From Lamellibrachia satsuma (lineage: Eukaryota; Annelida; Polychaeta; Sabellida; Siboglinidae): DNA of 64,000 bases. Shown piece after piece: positions 1-10,597 of this stretch. The stretch spans positions 4,360,001 to 4,424,000 of the forward strand of contig BSQZ01000036.1 of assembly GCA_033239005.1 (NCBI GenBank). The letters are read 5' to 3'. Below the pieces are notes generated by a model. It searched no databases. It was not told where the DNA came from and saw nothing but the letters and a program-made list of their open reading frames with translations. Numbering within the stretch: position 1 is the stretch's first letter; every line of letters starts with the position of its first letter. A program made the position numbers and the translations under genes.

Positions 1-414
1 TCAATTGGAAATGCTCTACTGAGCCGTTCGACATCCAATGCTGTGTCCGATCTAAATATTGCGTCCGCTAGGGGGCCCATATCCAGAAACATGGCATGTG
101 CATACGCGAGTGCGTGTGTGGTAGAAGGGAAAGATGCGTTATCGAAGGAATCAGCAAAACTAACATTGCATGAATAGCCTGGGTGCGCCGGGTCATTGAT
201 AGTATTTATTTCTGAGAGGTATGATTGTGAATTGATAAACCGTTTATGCATTTTCTTTGTATGGGGGGGGGCTCCCCGGCATGAATTTGACGCCTCTTCC
301 GATGGCCTTTGTTTACGCGGGAGCCCGGGCCGAATTTGGATTGTCAGAAAGTCGCGGGGCCTCCTTCGTTACCATATTTCCCCTTTCAGATGCCGTGATA
401 TGTTTACGTAATTT

Positions 415-2047
415 TTGATCATGCCGTTTTCGGGCTCGGGCAGTGTCATGTGGTCCCGATGGGGGGCCCTGACACTAGGACTAAATAGGATAAAACACAT
501 GGGTTACATTTCGGGGAAACAATTGCTCTATTTAGACCCCCCTGAGACACCCAGAAACACACAATTATATCTGTTACTGAAAATCCATAAAACTAGGGAT
601 AAATGGCCCCAAAAGGACAAGATGCCCCCAGGCAGACCAATAGTATCGGATTGTGGTTCGGAGTCGTATAGGGTAGCGGAATACATTGACGAGTTCTTAG
701 GACCCCTGGCCACGTCACATAATTCGTACGTTAAGGACACAACCGACTTTATTGAAAAAGTGACAAAACTCACAATCCCGGAGAATGCAATGTTATTTTC
801 AATGGACGTGGAAAGTTTATACACTAACATCGATAACACTTCCGGACTAGAAGCGGTCAAACAAGCCTTTAGGCGTAGCACTGATTACAACAGGCCAGAT
901 GCGGAAATATTAGAATTATTAGGGATCTCTCTGAATAATAACGCATTCCAGTTTCAAGGAAAATTTTATAAACAAATCTGGGGAACAGCTATGGAACAGA
1001 AATGCGCGCCTAATTACGCAAATATTTTTATGGCAGAGTGGGAACGCCAAGCGCTAAATAAATGCCCTAAGAAACCACTAGTGTACTTGAGGTATCTGGA
1101 TGACATTTTCGGTATTTGGACTCACGGAGAAGCGGAATTCAAAACATTTTGGAATATTTTAAATACGCACAAGAATTGTATAAAGGTAACTGCGGAGACC
1201 AGTTACGAGGAGATTAACTAACTAGATACAACGATTTTCAAGGGGAACAGATTCTCCCAAATAAGGAAATTGGATAGCAAGGTTTACTTCAAAACCACGG
1301 ATACGCACCAGTTGTTACACAGGAAATCGTTCCACCCGAAACACACATTCACCGGAATTTTGAAATCACAAATTGTCAGATTTCACAGAATTTGCAACAA
1401 TGTAGCTGATTTTGATAAAGCAACGAAAATTTTATTTGACAGTTTAGCAAAGAGGGGTTACGGTAGGAGATTCCTTAGAAGTGTCAAGATAAAAACCATT
1501 CGGAATATTTCAAACAGGAGGGAGGGGGGCCACCAAGTGTGAAGGAAATAAATGCCAAACTTGTAAGCACTTTATCACGTTCAAGGCTCCGAGGACAGAT
1601 GAGAGGAATATGGAGATTAAGACCAATAATTGTTCAACGGAAAACATTATCTATCTAATCTCTTGTACAAAATGCGATCGGGAGTATGTTGGAGAAATGA
1701 TTAACACTCTAAGAAGCAGGATTAATCAACATAAATCTGATATACGCAGAGCAGCACAGACCCCAGTGGCCGACCATTTTAACACAGGAAACCATGACTT
1801 AGCGGATATGAGAGTAACCATTCTGGAATCAGGGCCATTCTCAACACACGACGATCTAGAAACAACGTATAGACGGAATAAAGAGTCCCTATGGATACAA
1901 ACTCTCAAAACTACGGAACTCCACGGATTGAATATAAGAGAAGACTCGTATAATATTATACCATTTGCCATCCCATTCTCTAAATACGTAGGGGAAGTGA
2001 TAATGAAGGCCAGGGAATCATGTAAAACTACAGTTGAAATTTCCTAA
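415..2047 (+). pseudogene. Penelope-like element RT and GIY-YIG endonuclease, copy 1
   Basis: This encoded the retrotransposition protein of a Penelope-like element: a telomerase-related reverse transcriptase followed by a GIY-YIG nuclease. RT landmarks are the fingers motif LLKIHKT, then GRPIVSDCG, the motif-A region MDVESLYTNI, and the catalytic YLDDIF near 1098. The nuclease part reads NIIYLISCTKCDREYVGE at about 1640-1695 and is preceded by a Cys-rich CEGNKCQTCKHF stretch, both usual for the family. The gene is dead: the RT lacks its N-terminus, a TAA at 1219-1221 interrupts the conserved linker, and an extra G in the G-run near 1530 shifts the frame. The glycine after AME at about 990 is Glu here but Gly in copy 2. 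Confidence 0.9.
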
Positions 2048-2498
2048 GGTATTCACATCACGATTTATAGCAGCTTATTCAAGGAATAAGAATATTAAGG
2101 AAATGGTAGTATCTACAACCCTGAGGGGGAAACAGTAGTAACAAACAAGAAAAATTATAGACTAAAGGTCATAATTTTAAACGGTGGTATATTATCCACT
2201 AGGAACCAATTCATCAGCATATCATCGACATAATTTTTTTAGGAGATACATAGGTAGACATATTTTATAAATGCACGGCATGATCTCGAGAATAGGACAC
2301 TAGGACCAGAATATACAGTGTACGAAACAAAACAAAAAATGATATAAAAATGACACTGTGTAATGAAGGATTAGTGACATATAGTTAGATAACATAGAAA
2401 ACATAGAATCAGGAAAGAGAGAGGGAGCTTAACAATAGTACATGAATATTGATAAAAATATTAATCAAACAAATGCAAATTCGGAGGCGACCACAACT

Positions 2499-2985
2499 TT
2501 ATTTCTTGGCATAGTGTCGCACACACTTGCGGATTTGTTTACGGTATCGACCCATACCCTCCTTAGTTAGATGCACACCATCACGTAGATAGTATTGTTC
2601 CCAATCTTGGGACAAAGCCCGATAGTGGTACAAATGAATGGAGGAATTTCCCTCCACAAGCCGCCGTAGTTCAGCATTTGTATCGGTCCGTGCAACTTCA
2701 AAATCAGCTCGGCAGGGGTCCCGACGCCCCATAATCTCCCCCACAATGACATGACGGACAGAGACGAATTCTCACAGTTCACAAGTGCACCGATAGATTG
2801 AACCAGCCAGCGCACAAGGATTACACCAGGGTTTACTTAAATCATTTGTCCCAATGTCCAAGTACACGATGGTAGGCCGGGTCACGCGGACGTGATGATA
2901 GTGCCGGCACACAGAGCCAACTTTCATGCCCCCGACCCCACGAATATCAACAGATCCAAACACGTCATCAAGGTAGTCTGTTACA
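2499..2985 (-). pseudogene. SGNH-hydrolase-like fragment, copy 1
   Basis: Two overlapping reading frames on the minus strand together look like the C-terminal two thirds of an SGNH (GDSL-type) hydrolase. The upstream frame has YLDIGTNDLS, the block III GxND signature. The downstream frame ends with RDGVHLTKEGMGRYRKQI, which carries the block V Asp and His. A frameshift near 2765 separates them and the block I serine region is not visible. Such domains are known as accessory domains of CR1-like LINEs and of some DIRS/Ngaro-type elements; which element this came from cannot be told. The same fragment with the same break is in copy 2. Confidence 0.7.
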
Positions 2986-3108
2986 TGCTGATTCTGACAT
3001 CAGCATGTACACTTCTGAAATTGAAAGCTTTGTACATTGGTGTGGCAACAACCACCTCAAACTCAATGTTAGTAAGACGTAAGAGATGATTTTTGATGCT
3101 AAATGTAT
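2970..3108 (+). pseudogene. LINE RT sliver, copy 1
   Basis: This short stretch matches the beginning of the longer LINE fragment at 8645-9035. It corresponds to the end of the RT palm, with a degenerate version of the CGNNHLKLNVSKT motif shared with copy 2. It stops at 3108 at the start of an LTR-like repeat. Confidence 0.65.
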
Positions 3109-3530
3109 TTATGCAAAATAACAACACAAGTCCAGCGTAGATTGAAATAGGCCAAAGAATGACATTTAGATTTATTAATTAAGGAGCATGAAATTAGGCA
3201 AGCATATACCATCAAAATAAGATACATCCAATAATCTCAGCAAGCATGCCGGCCCCCAAAAGGTGTTTACACATAATTAGTAAATCATGCCTATCAGCTA
3301 CCTACTACCAGTACTATCTGTACCACTACTGACCTATATACAATTCACATGGTATCGGTGAGGGTCACTCCGCCGTGAATTAACCATACACATATATGTA
3401 CAAACAGAAAGGCTGGGGTACTCGATCCCCCAGCCAAACATGGTAAATGAAAAAAGTGGGCTAACCACCCATCATTCTTGAACAATTCATAATGAACATT
3501 ATGGAAACACAACACACAATGTATAAAGGT
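3109..3530. repeat. LTR-like repeat family, copy at the unit junction
   Basis: The stretch begins with tatgcaaaataacaacacaag and runs through gtgagggtcactccgccg to a hairpin (stems 3411-3418 and 3428-3435). A related sequence of similar length interrupts the Harbinger element at about 21677-22118: both start tatgcaa..aacaac.caag, then share aggccaaa and aatgac.ttta in the same order and end with a GC-rich tract. I read it as a solo LTR or the 3' LTR of the minus-strand retroelement next door. The right end is approximate. Confidence 0.45.
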
Positions 3531-3975
3531 GTTACATATCTAGACATTAGTCAACCAATAACTACTAACACATCAGACCGAGAAGTAGGGCCAAACAGCC
3601 ACACAAATGTACTTGTAAAAAGTACCTGCACTAAAAACCCTGTGTACACTACTGAAAACTTAGTGGAGGGAAAAGCGTTAATGCAAAACCTTGTGTACCA
3701 AACTATAACAGGGAAAAGCGTCAAAAAAATCAAAATCTTTGTGAACTACCTCTCTGTCTTCAGTGTTTCACAGTGTATCCCTACATAATGCACCACTTGA
3801 TTTATTAGATAACACGGTAACAAATGTTAACACAATATTAGGGAGGGAGGGTGGGATTTTTGAAACAGATCGGAATAAACCGAACAACAATACTGATCTT
3901 GCAATAAAATCAACAAATTCAGCGATAACGAATAATCAGTAACAATAGAAATTCGGAATGAGCCATGAGCCGTTA
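3531..3975. other. Non-coding stretch
   Basis: No convincing gene. Short open frames here lack recognisable motifs. It may be the 3' untranslated region of the minus-strand gag/SGNH element. Confidence 0.4.
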
Positions 3976-4708
3976 TCAGTTTAAATGACATAACCAGTGA
4001 TTTAATAGAGTATCCGCTGTGTCAGCCGTCCATTGAATGTCCCCCGGTATAGTTCTGAATAATTTTTTGATCTAATTCAGGGATTATACTTATGTTCCTC
4101 AATCTTCCCAGACTGTCATTAATTGCCTTTATGTTAGCTTTTTGACTCTTACCGAGATGCACCGGACAATTGATGCGTGGGATGGCTATTCGTGATCTAG
4201 GGAACTGTTTGTTCGCTTCCTGCGCCAGCTTCCTCATTGCTGGAATTGTTGTTGACCCTGGACTATTGTTCATATCATTGATTCCTACGGATAAAATTAC
4301 CCACTCCGGATAATTTTCCACTTGAGGACCTATCAATTTGTTCAATACTGTGTTTATGTGTCCGATTTGTGCCCCCGGGAAGCTTTCCGTTTGTATTTGT
4401 GCTCTTGACCCTTTGCTTATTCTGCTAATGTTTGAATCCCTTATAACTAAGATTCCTTTGTCCGTTCCTTCCAGGAACCATTCTGCTGTCTTATGCATCG
4501 ATTTTTTGTGTCGTATTCTATCCACTAGGAACATAGGAATTGATGGCAATGATTCCGTTTCTGGCTGTTCTGTTGTCCTGTCGTCATTTTGTTGCTCCGT
4601 GTCCGTGCTGTTGTCCCAATCCGTCATTGATCGAGTGATAATGAGTGAGGTCGCTAGGGTCCCTGTTGGGGCTGAATGGATCCTCTCCATCTCAGTAGAT
4701 GAGTCCAT
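3976..4708 (-). pseudogene. SGNH hydrolase domain ORF
   Basis: A 228-codon frame (4708 to 4022) holds an SGNH-type hydrolase fold. Block I appears as GILVIRDSN with Arg where Gly of GDS is usual, and block III as ILSVGINDMNN near residue 150. The frame ends just before block V, but shifting frame near 4030 gives a HWT-type tail, LLNHWLCHLN, ending at 3976. One indel has therefore cut off the catalytic Asp/His block. A Ser/Thr/Gln-rich stretch precedes the domain. The enzyme class is esterase-like; its substrate in retroelements is unknown. The gag-like ORF lies just upstream on the same strand. Confidence 0.7.
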
Positions 4709-5060
4709 CCCTGTGCTACTGTCTTCTAGTTCTTTTCCCTGTGTTTTGTACTGTTTGTAGGTCTGTCCCCTGTGTCTAGCCCCCGTTGGCAGCCTCCGTA
4801 TCCGTGGTGGCGCTGAATAAGCCCTTAGTATGGGGATGGCATGTTGTCCCGCCGGTGGGGATGCTAATACTGTGGAGTACAGCCTTTGTTGTCTAATTGG
4901 CTGTTGCGGCTCACTGGAGCTATCTTTGTTATCCGTTCTGAGGGCACGTGGCGGTGTAGTCTCGTGTCCTGCCCCCCGTGTCCTGTACGCGTTGCCACTC
5001 TGGGGATTCCCCTTGTCTGATGTTTTGTTTCGTCGCTGGGTGTCTGTATTGTGACTGCTG

Positions 5061-5875
5061 TCAGTTAGCGGGTATATCTGATAGGTCCCAGTCTAGTGTC
5101 GGGCTCCTAGCTTTTGGGCTTTCTACCTGTCTCTGTTTAGGTATATCCTCAGTATTCCCCGTCGTTGCTTCTTTCGCCTTCGTATTGTTTCTTTCCGTCG
5201 GTGTTGTTCCTCCGTCCTGTCCATCGTCCGTTACTACCGTTGGCTGTATAGTTTCTTTTGGTGGAGGTGTTTTTGTGGAAACTACTGGGGTCGGGGGGAT
5301 GATGACATTATCTATAGGTGCCTGCCTACTACTGGTTGACGGTTCTTGCGAGCCTGTGAACTTACCCTCAATGCGCCTGTATCGTACAGGTGGTGGTGTG
5401 TACTCTCGAGATGAATTTGATGAGTCCGTTTGTTGTGAGAGGCGTCCTAGCGTGCCGATTCCCAGTTGGAGATCCCGGAACTGTGATAGGAATCTCCCGT
5501 ACATGTTACGCCCTCTACCGTCTGGACCGGTCCCCCAATAGTTGCTTGTCGCCGTCAGATTGAAATTCGCCCGGGACGAGTGTTGTAGTCGTCGCGTGAA
5601 TGCCGGTACGTTGGTCATCTTCCATTGCAGAGTTTCCCACAGTAGTCCCTCCGCGTGGTTTCTCCAAGCTTCCGTTTCAGTTGGAAATGCTCTACTGGGC
5701 CGTTCGACATCCAATGCTGTGTCCGATCTAAATATTGCGTCCGCTAGGGGGCCCATATCCAGAAACATGGCATGTGCATACGCGAGTGCGTGTGTGGTAG
5801 AGGGGAAAGATGCGTTATCGAAGGAATCAACAAAACTAACACTGCATAGCCTGGGTGAGCCGGGTCATTGATAGT
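5061..5875 (-). CDS. Gag-like (ORF1-like) protein, unrecognised
   Basis: The open minus-strand frame runs from about 5875, with a first methionine at 5768, to a stop at 5061. The N-terminal half is globular and rich in Arg and Trp (around NYWGTGPDGRGRNMYGRF). The second half is Pro/Thr/Ser-rich, low-complexity and looks disordered. No zinc knuckle is visible. Its position just upstream of an SGNH ORF on the same strand suggests the first ORF of a retroelement. The first about 190 bases are repeated at 1-199. It could be a genuine gag or an unrelated ORF; I do not recognise the family. Confidence 0.45.
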
Positions 5876-6114
5876 ATTTATTTCTGAGAGGTATGACTGT
5901 GAATTGATAAACCGTTTATGCATTTTCTTTGTATGGGGGGGGGCTCCCCGGCATGAATTTGACGCCTCTTCCGATGGCCTTTGTTTACGCGGGAGCCCGG
6001 GCTGAATTTGGATTGTCAGCAAGTCGCGGGGCCTCCTTCGTTACCATATTTCCCCTTTCAGATGCCGTGATATGTTTACGTAATTTTTGATCAAGCCGTT
6101 TTCGGCCTCGGGCC

Positions 6115-7808
6115 GTGTCATGTGGTCCCGATGGGGGGGCCCTGACACTAGGACTAAATAGGATAAAACACATGGGTTACATTTCGGGGAAACAATTGCT
6201 CTATTTAGACCCCCCTGAGACACCCAGAAACAGACAATTATATCTGTTACCGAAAATCCATAAAACTAGGGATAAATGGCCCCAAAAGGACAAGATGCCC
6301 CCAGGCAGACCAATAGTATCGGATTGTGGTTCGGAGTCGTATAGGGTAGCGGAATACATTGACGAGTTCTTAGGACCCCTGGCCACGTCACATAATTCGT
6401 ACGTTAAGGACACAACCGACTTTATTGAAAAAGTGACAAAACTCACAATCCCGGAGAATGCAATGTTATTTTCAATGGACGTGGAAAGTTTATACACTAA
6501 CATCGATAACACTTCCGGACTAGAAGCGGTCAAACAAGCCTTTAGGCGTAGCACTGATTACAACAGGCCAGATGCGGAAATATTAGAATTATTAGGGATC
6601 TCTCTGAATAATAACGCGTTCCAGTTTCAAGGAAAATTTTATAAACAAATCTGGGGAACAGCTATGGGACAGAAATGCGCGCCTAATTATGCAAATATTT
6701 TTATGGCAGAGTGGGAACGCCAAGCGCTAAATAAATGCCCTAAGAAACCACTAGTGTACTTGAGGTATCTGGATGACATTTTCGGTATTTGGACTCACGG
6801 AGAAGCGGAATTCAAAACATTTTGGAATATTTTAAATACGCACCAGAATTGTATAAAGGTAACCGCGGAGACCAGTTACGAGGAGATTAACTAACTAGAT
6901 ACAATGATTTTCAAGGGGAACAGATTCTCCCAAATAAGGAAATTGGATAGCAAGGTTTACTTCAAAACCACGGATACGCACCAGTTGTTACACAGGAAAT
7001 CGTTCCACCCGAAACACACATTCACCGGAATTTTGAAATCACAAATTCTCAGATTTCACAGAATTTGCAACAATGTAGCTGATTTTGATAAAGCAACGAA
7101 AATCTTATTTGACAGTTTAGCAAAGAGGGGTTACGGTAGGAGATTCCTTAGAAGTGTCAAGATAAAAACCATTCGGAATATTTCAAACAGGAGGGAGGGG
7201 GCCACCAAGTGTGAAGGAAATAAATGCCAAACTTGTAAGCACTTTATCACGTTCAAGGCTCCGAGGACAGATGAGAGGAATATGGAGATTAAGACCAATA
7301 ATTGTTCAACGGAAAACATTATCTAATCTCTTGTACAAAATGCGATCGGGAGTATGTTGGAGAAATGATTAACACTCTAAGAAGCAGGATTAATCAACAT
7401 AAATCGGATATACGCAGGGCAGCACAGACTCCAGTAGCCGACCACTTTAACGCAAGAAACCATGAATTAGCAGATATGAGAGTAACCATTATGGAATCAG
7501 GTCCATTCTCAACACACGACGATCTAGAAACAACGTATAGACGGAATAAAGAGTCCCTATGGATACAAACTCTCAAAACTACAGAACCCCACGGATTGAA
7601 TATAAGAGAAGACTCGTATAATATTATACCATTTGTCATCCCATTCTCTAAATACGCAGGGGAAGTGATAATGAAGGCCAGGGAATCATATGTAAAACTA
7701 CAGTTGAAATTTCCCAAGGTATTCACACCACGATTTATAGCAGCTTATTCAAGGAATAAGAATATTAAGGAAATGGTAGTCTCTACAACCCTGAGGGGGA
7801 AACAGTAG
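6115..7808 (+). pseudogene. Penelope-like element RT and GIY-YIG endonuclease, copy 2
   Basis: Same protein as at 415-2047, better preserved in the RT. LLPKIHKT, GRPIVSDCG, the GTAMGQKCAP motif (Gly intact) and YLDDIF near 6770 are all present. The same TAA stop lies in the linker at 6892-6894. After it the frame continues through the Cys-rich stretch to about 7326, where a 4-base deletion relative to copy 1 shifts into the frame carrying the EYVGE part of the GIY-YIG nuclease (7302-7808). Upstream of about 6140 the RT sequence stops and minus-strand coding sequence begins, so the element is 5'-truncated. Confidence 0.9.
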
Positions 7809-8167
7809 TAACAAACAAGGAAAATTATAGACTAAAGGTCATAATTTTAAACGGTGGTATATTATCCACTAGGAACCAATTCATCAGCATATCATCGACA
7901 TAATTTTTTTAGGAGATACATAGGTAGACATATTTTATAAATGCACGGCATGATCTCGAGAATAGGACACTAGGACCAGAATATACAGTGTACGAAACAA
8001 AACAAAAAATGATATAAAAATGACACTGTGTAATGAAGGATTAGTGACATATAGTTAGATAACATAGAAAACATAGAATCAGGAAAGAGAGAGGGAGCTT
8101 AACAATAGTACATGAATATTGATAAAATATTAATCAAACAAATGCAAATTCGGAGGCGACCACAACT

Positions 8168-8654
8168 TTATTTCTTGGCATAGTGTCGCACACACTTGCG
8201 GATTTGTTTACGGTATCGACCCATACCCTCCTTAGTTAGATGCACACCATCACGTAGATAGTATTGTTCCCAATCTCGGGACAAAGCCCGATAGTGGTAC
8301 AAATGAATGGAGGAATTTCCCTCCACAAGCCGCCGTAGTTCAGCATTTGTATCGGTCCGTGCAACTTCAAAATCAGCTCGGCAGGGGTCCCGACGCCACA
8401 TAATCTCCCCCACAATGACATGACGGACAGAGATGAATTCTCACAGTTCACAAGCGCACCGATAGATTGAACCAGCCAGCGCACAAGGATTACACCAGGG
8501 TGTACTTAAATCATTTGTCCCAATGTCCAAGTACACGGTGGTAGGCCGGGTCACGCGGACGTGATGATAGTGCCGGCACACAGAGCCAACTTTCATGCCC
8601 CCGACCCCACGAATATCAACCGATCCAAACACGTCATCAAGGTAGTCTGTTACA
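8168..8654 (-). pseudogene. SGNH-hydrolase-like fragment, copy 2
   Basis: Repeat of the fragment at 2499-2985, with YLDIGTNDLS and RDGVHLTKEG in two frames and the break at the same place. It therefore decayed before the tandem duplication. Confidence 0.7.
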
Positions 8655-9035
8655 TGCTGATTCTGACATCAGTATGTACACTTCTGAAATTGAAAGCTTT
8701 GTACATTGGTGTGGCAACAACCACCTCAAACTGAATGTTAGTAAGACGTAAGAGATGATTTTTGATGCTAAATGTATTGTTGCCAATCACTTGCCTGATG
8801 TTATCCATGGTGAAGAAATTGCCCAGATCGGTCAGTACAAATACCTAAGTGTCCATCTTGATAACAAACTTAGCTGGAATGTTCACAGTGTGTGCTCCAA
8901 AGTCCACCAGCGGTTGTATTTTCTCCGAAGACTGAGAGCTTTTGGTGTTAATGAGAAAATACTCATTCTTTTTTATCGCTCCATTATCGAAAGCATACTG
9001 TGCTATGGGAGTACTGTCTGGTTTGGCAGTCTGTT
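8645..9035 (+). pseudogene. LINE reverse transcriptase C-terminal fragment
   Basis: The frame shows FVHWCGNNHLKLNVSKT, a TAA in place of the next codon, then YKYLSVHLDNKLSW and FYRSIIESILCYGSTVWFG. These are the thumb/connector motifs of jockey-superfamily non-LTR retrotransposons (CR1, L2, Rex1 kind). The catalytic YADD block is not present. The fragment ends where the 34-bp minisatellite begins. Confidence 0.8.
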
Positions 9036-9071
9036 CGGTCGAAATCACGGGTGTCCGACTTTTCGTCTAAC

Positions 9072-9479
9072 GACATTTGGTCTAACGGGACAATTCGTCT
9101 ACTACGACATTTGGTCTAACGGGACAATTCGTCTACTATGACATTTGGTCTAACGGGACAATTCGTCTACTACGACATTTGGTCTAACGGGACAATTCGT
9201 CTACTACGACATTTGGTCTAACGGGACAATTCGTCTACTACGACATTTGGTCTAACGGGACAATTCGTCTACTACGACATTTGGTCTAACGGGACAATTC
9301 GTCTACTACGACATTTGGTCTAACGGGACAATTCGTCTACTACGACATTTGGTCTAACGGGACAATTCGTCTACTACGACATTTGGTCTAACGGGACAAT
9401 TCGTCTACTACGACATTTGGTCTAACGGGACAATTCGTCTACTACGACATTTGGTCTAACGGGACAATTCGTCTACTAC
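9072..9479. repeat. 34-bp minisatellite, 12 units
   Basis: Twelve consecutive 34-base units start at 9072 and every 34 bases to 9446 (gacatttggtctaacgggac plus 14 more bases), nearly identical, with one c-to-t variant near 9138. A partial unit follows to about 9486 and a degenerate half unit precedes it. The array directly follows the LINE fragment, so it may be a 3'-end tail expansion or an independent satellite. Confidence 0.97.
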
Positions 9480-9486
9480 AACATTT

Positions 9487-9919
9487 GTGTTGGCGTTGGC
9501 GTTGCATTTCAGGTCACTTGCATTTCGTCTTCGCTGTTACCCGGCACTGCAAAGAAACCATGATTCAGAGTATGCCCTACATTATTTTACCTTGTAACAT
9601 ATGACAAACTTATAATCCGATGTATATATACTTTAACGGACTGATGAATAATTCGACGTGATTCAACATATTGAACTTTATAACCATGGTCTCGCGGATA
9701 TATTGTTAATGACCAAGGATGCTGTTCCGTATTACTCCCTCTGTCAACTTCCAACAAGGCATTGATCTAGACTTCAATAAATAAATAATAATATTTTTTT
9801 TAATCGGTTATTGCACAACAGACGGAAGTAAATACACGAATCATCTTGACGACCCATTAAACACAAATTGTGTAACTCATTTAAGTTCAAACCTTGTATT
9901 GTTGTTTAAAATGTTCACA
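9487..9919. other. AT-rich gap, nothing recognised
   Basis: No coding signal, repeat array or RNA gene was seen between the minisatellite and the MULE remnant. Confidence 0.5.
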
Positions 9920-10597
9920 TTACGTATGTGATATATTGTGCGCAATGCCAAGCACGTAATCCATGGTGTTTCGTTCGTGATACTGCGCCACCACTCGCGA
10001 TATCCGGTCACTGACGATGCGCATTCGCTTGCGGGGAGGTTCCACGGCATCGCCAGCAACCAGCTTCTGAATGGTCAGCTCTGTGTGACACTGCTCATCA
10101 CACAGGCGCAGCAGGAATTCGAATATGTTGGGATGCGTCTTTCCCATGATATGGCCCATTCAACGGTGCCATCCCTCCAGACTGTTGGTGGTACGTGGCT
10201 GGTCAGATACAGCACGATCGTACACACTCCACATTCTCGGCGCGAACTTGGGCGTTTTCTTTACAATAGCGAGCCTCGGGCAAACTCCTCACTAGACATG
10301 TACTTGTTACGGAGTCCCAGGGAGAAGACTTGGCGATAGTTTGCCTGACACAGATGAAAGAGGCAGCCTTGTACAATGAGGCCATCACCGAAGACGGCGC
10401 GAGCAGCACGGATGCAGGCACCTTCGCAGCAGTATGTCGTCAAGCGAAGTGGCAGTTGCCGATTGACGATGGCATCGCGGATGGTCTGCATCATCTCGTG
10501 ATTGCAAGTGTACGTCTTGCGAGGAAGGAGAGCATACACAAGCGGAACAATCTTGCCGAACACAGGAGCATGGGTTGTGTAGAGTTGGTAGAAAATA
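9920..10597 (-). pseudogene. MULE transposase C-terminal remnant
   Basis: Two frames carry the central and C-terminal parts of a Mutator-like (MULE) transposase. The first, from 10597 to 10261, shows FYQLYTTHAP, PLVYALLPRKT and GCLFHLCQANYRQV. The second, to 9920, shows RTTNSLEGWHR and KTHPNIFEF, then a stretch ending in DYVLGIAHNI. These match the order in FLYWCH/MULE-type transposases. A frameshift near 10260 and a TGA just after EGWHR make it inactive. The N-terminal zinc finger and first catalytic Asp are missing because the sequence upstream is R2-like RT. Confidence 0.8.

Larger units (their letters stand above)
1..3108 (+). repeat. Tandem unit, copy 1 (Penelope-like element plus flank)
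   Basis: Positions 1-3108 match 5677-8777 almost base for base, with a net offset drift of about 7 bases over 3.1 kb. The unit holds the start of a minus-strand gag-like ORF, a plus-strand Penelope-like RT/endonuclease, its AT-rich 3' region, a minus-strand SGNH fragment and about 140 bases of LINE reverse transcriptase. The match stops abruptly at 3108, where an LTR-like repeat begins. The left end is cut by the window, so the true unit may be about 5.67 kb. Confidence 0.85.
5677..8777 (+). repeat. Tandem unit, copy 2 (Penelope-like element plus flank)
   Basis: Second copy of the unit described at 1-3108. Here the LINE fragment at the right end continues past the point where copy 1 stops, so 8777 is the limit of shared sequence and not the end of the LINE. 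Confidence 0.85.

Noticed and set aside
1726..1971. Minus-strand open frame opposite the GIY-YIG region
   Set aside because: A shadow frame of the endonuclease with no motif of its own.
2195..2225. Minus-strand CTGATGA, a possible hammerhead ribozyme core as found in some Penelope-like elements
   Set aside because: No GAAA arm and no complementary stem II at the right spacing.
9877..10059. Second minus-strand ORF overlapping the MULE tail
   Set aside because: It is in another frame of the same MULE sequence and has no motif.
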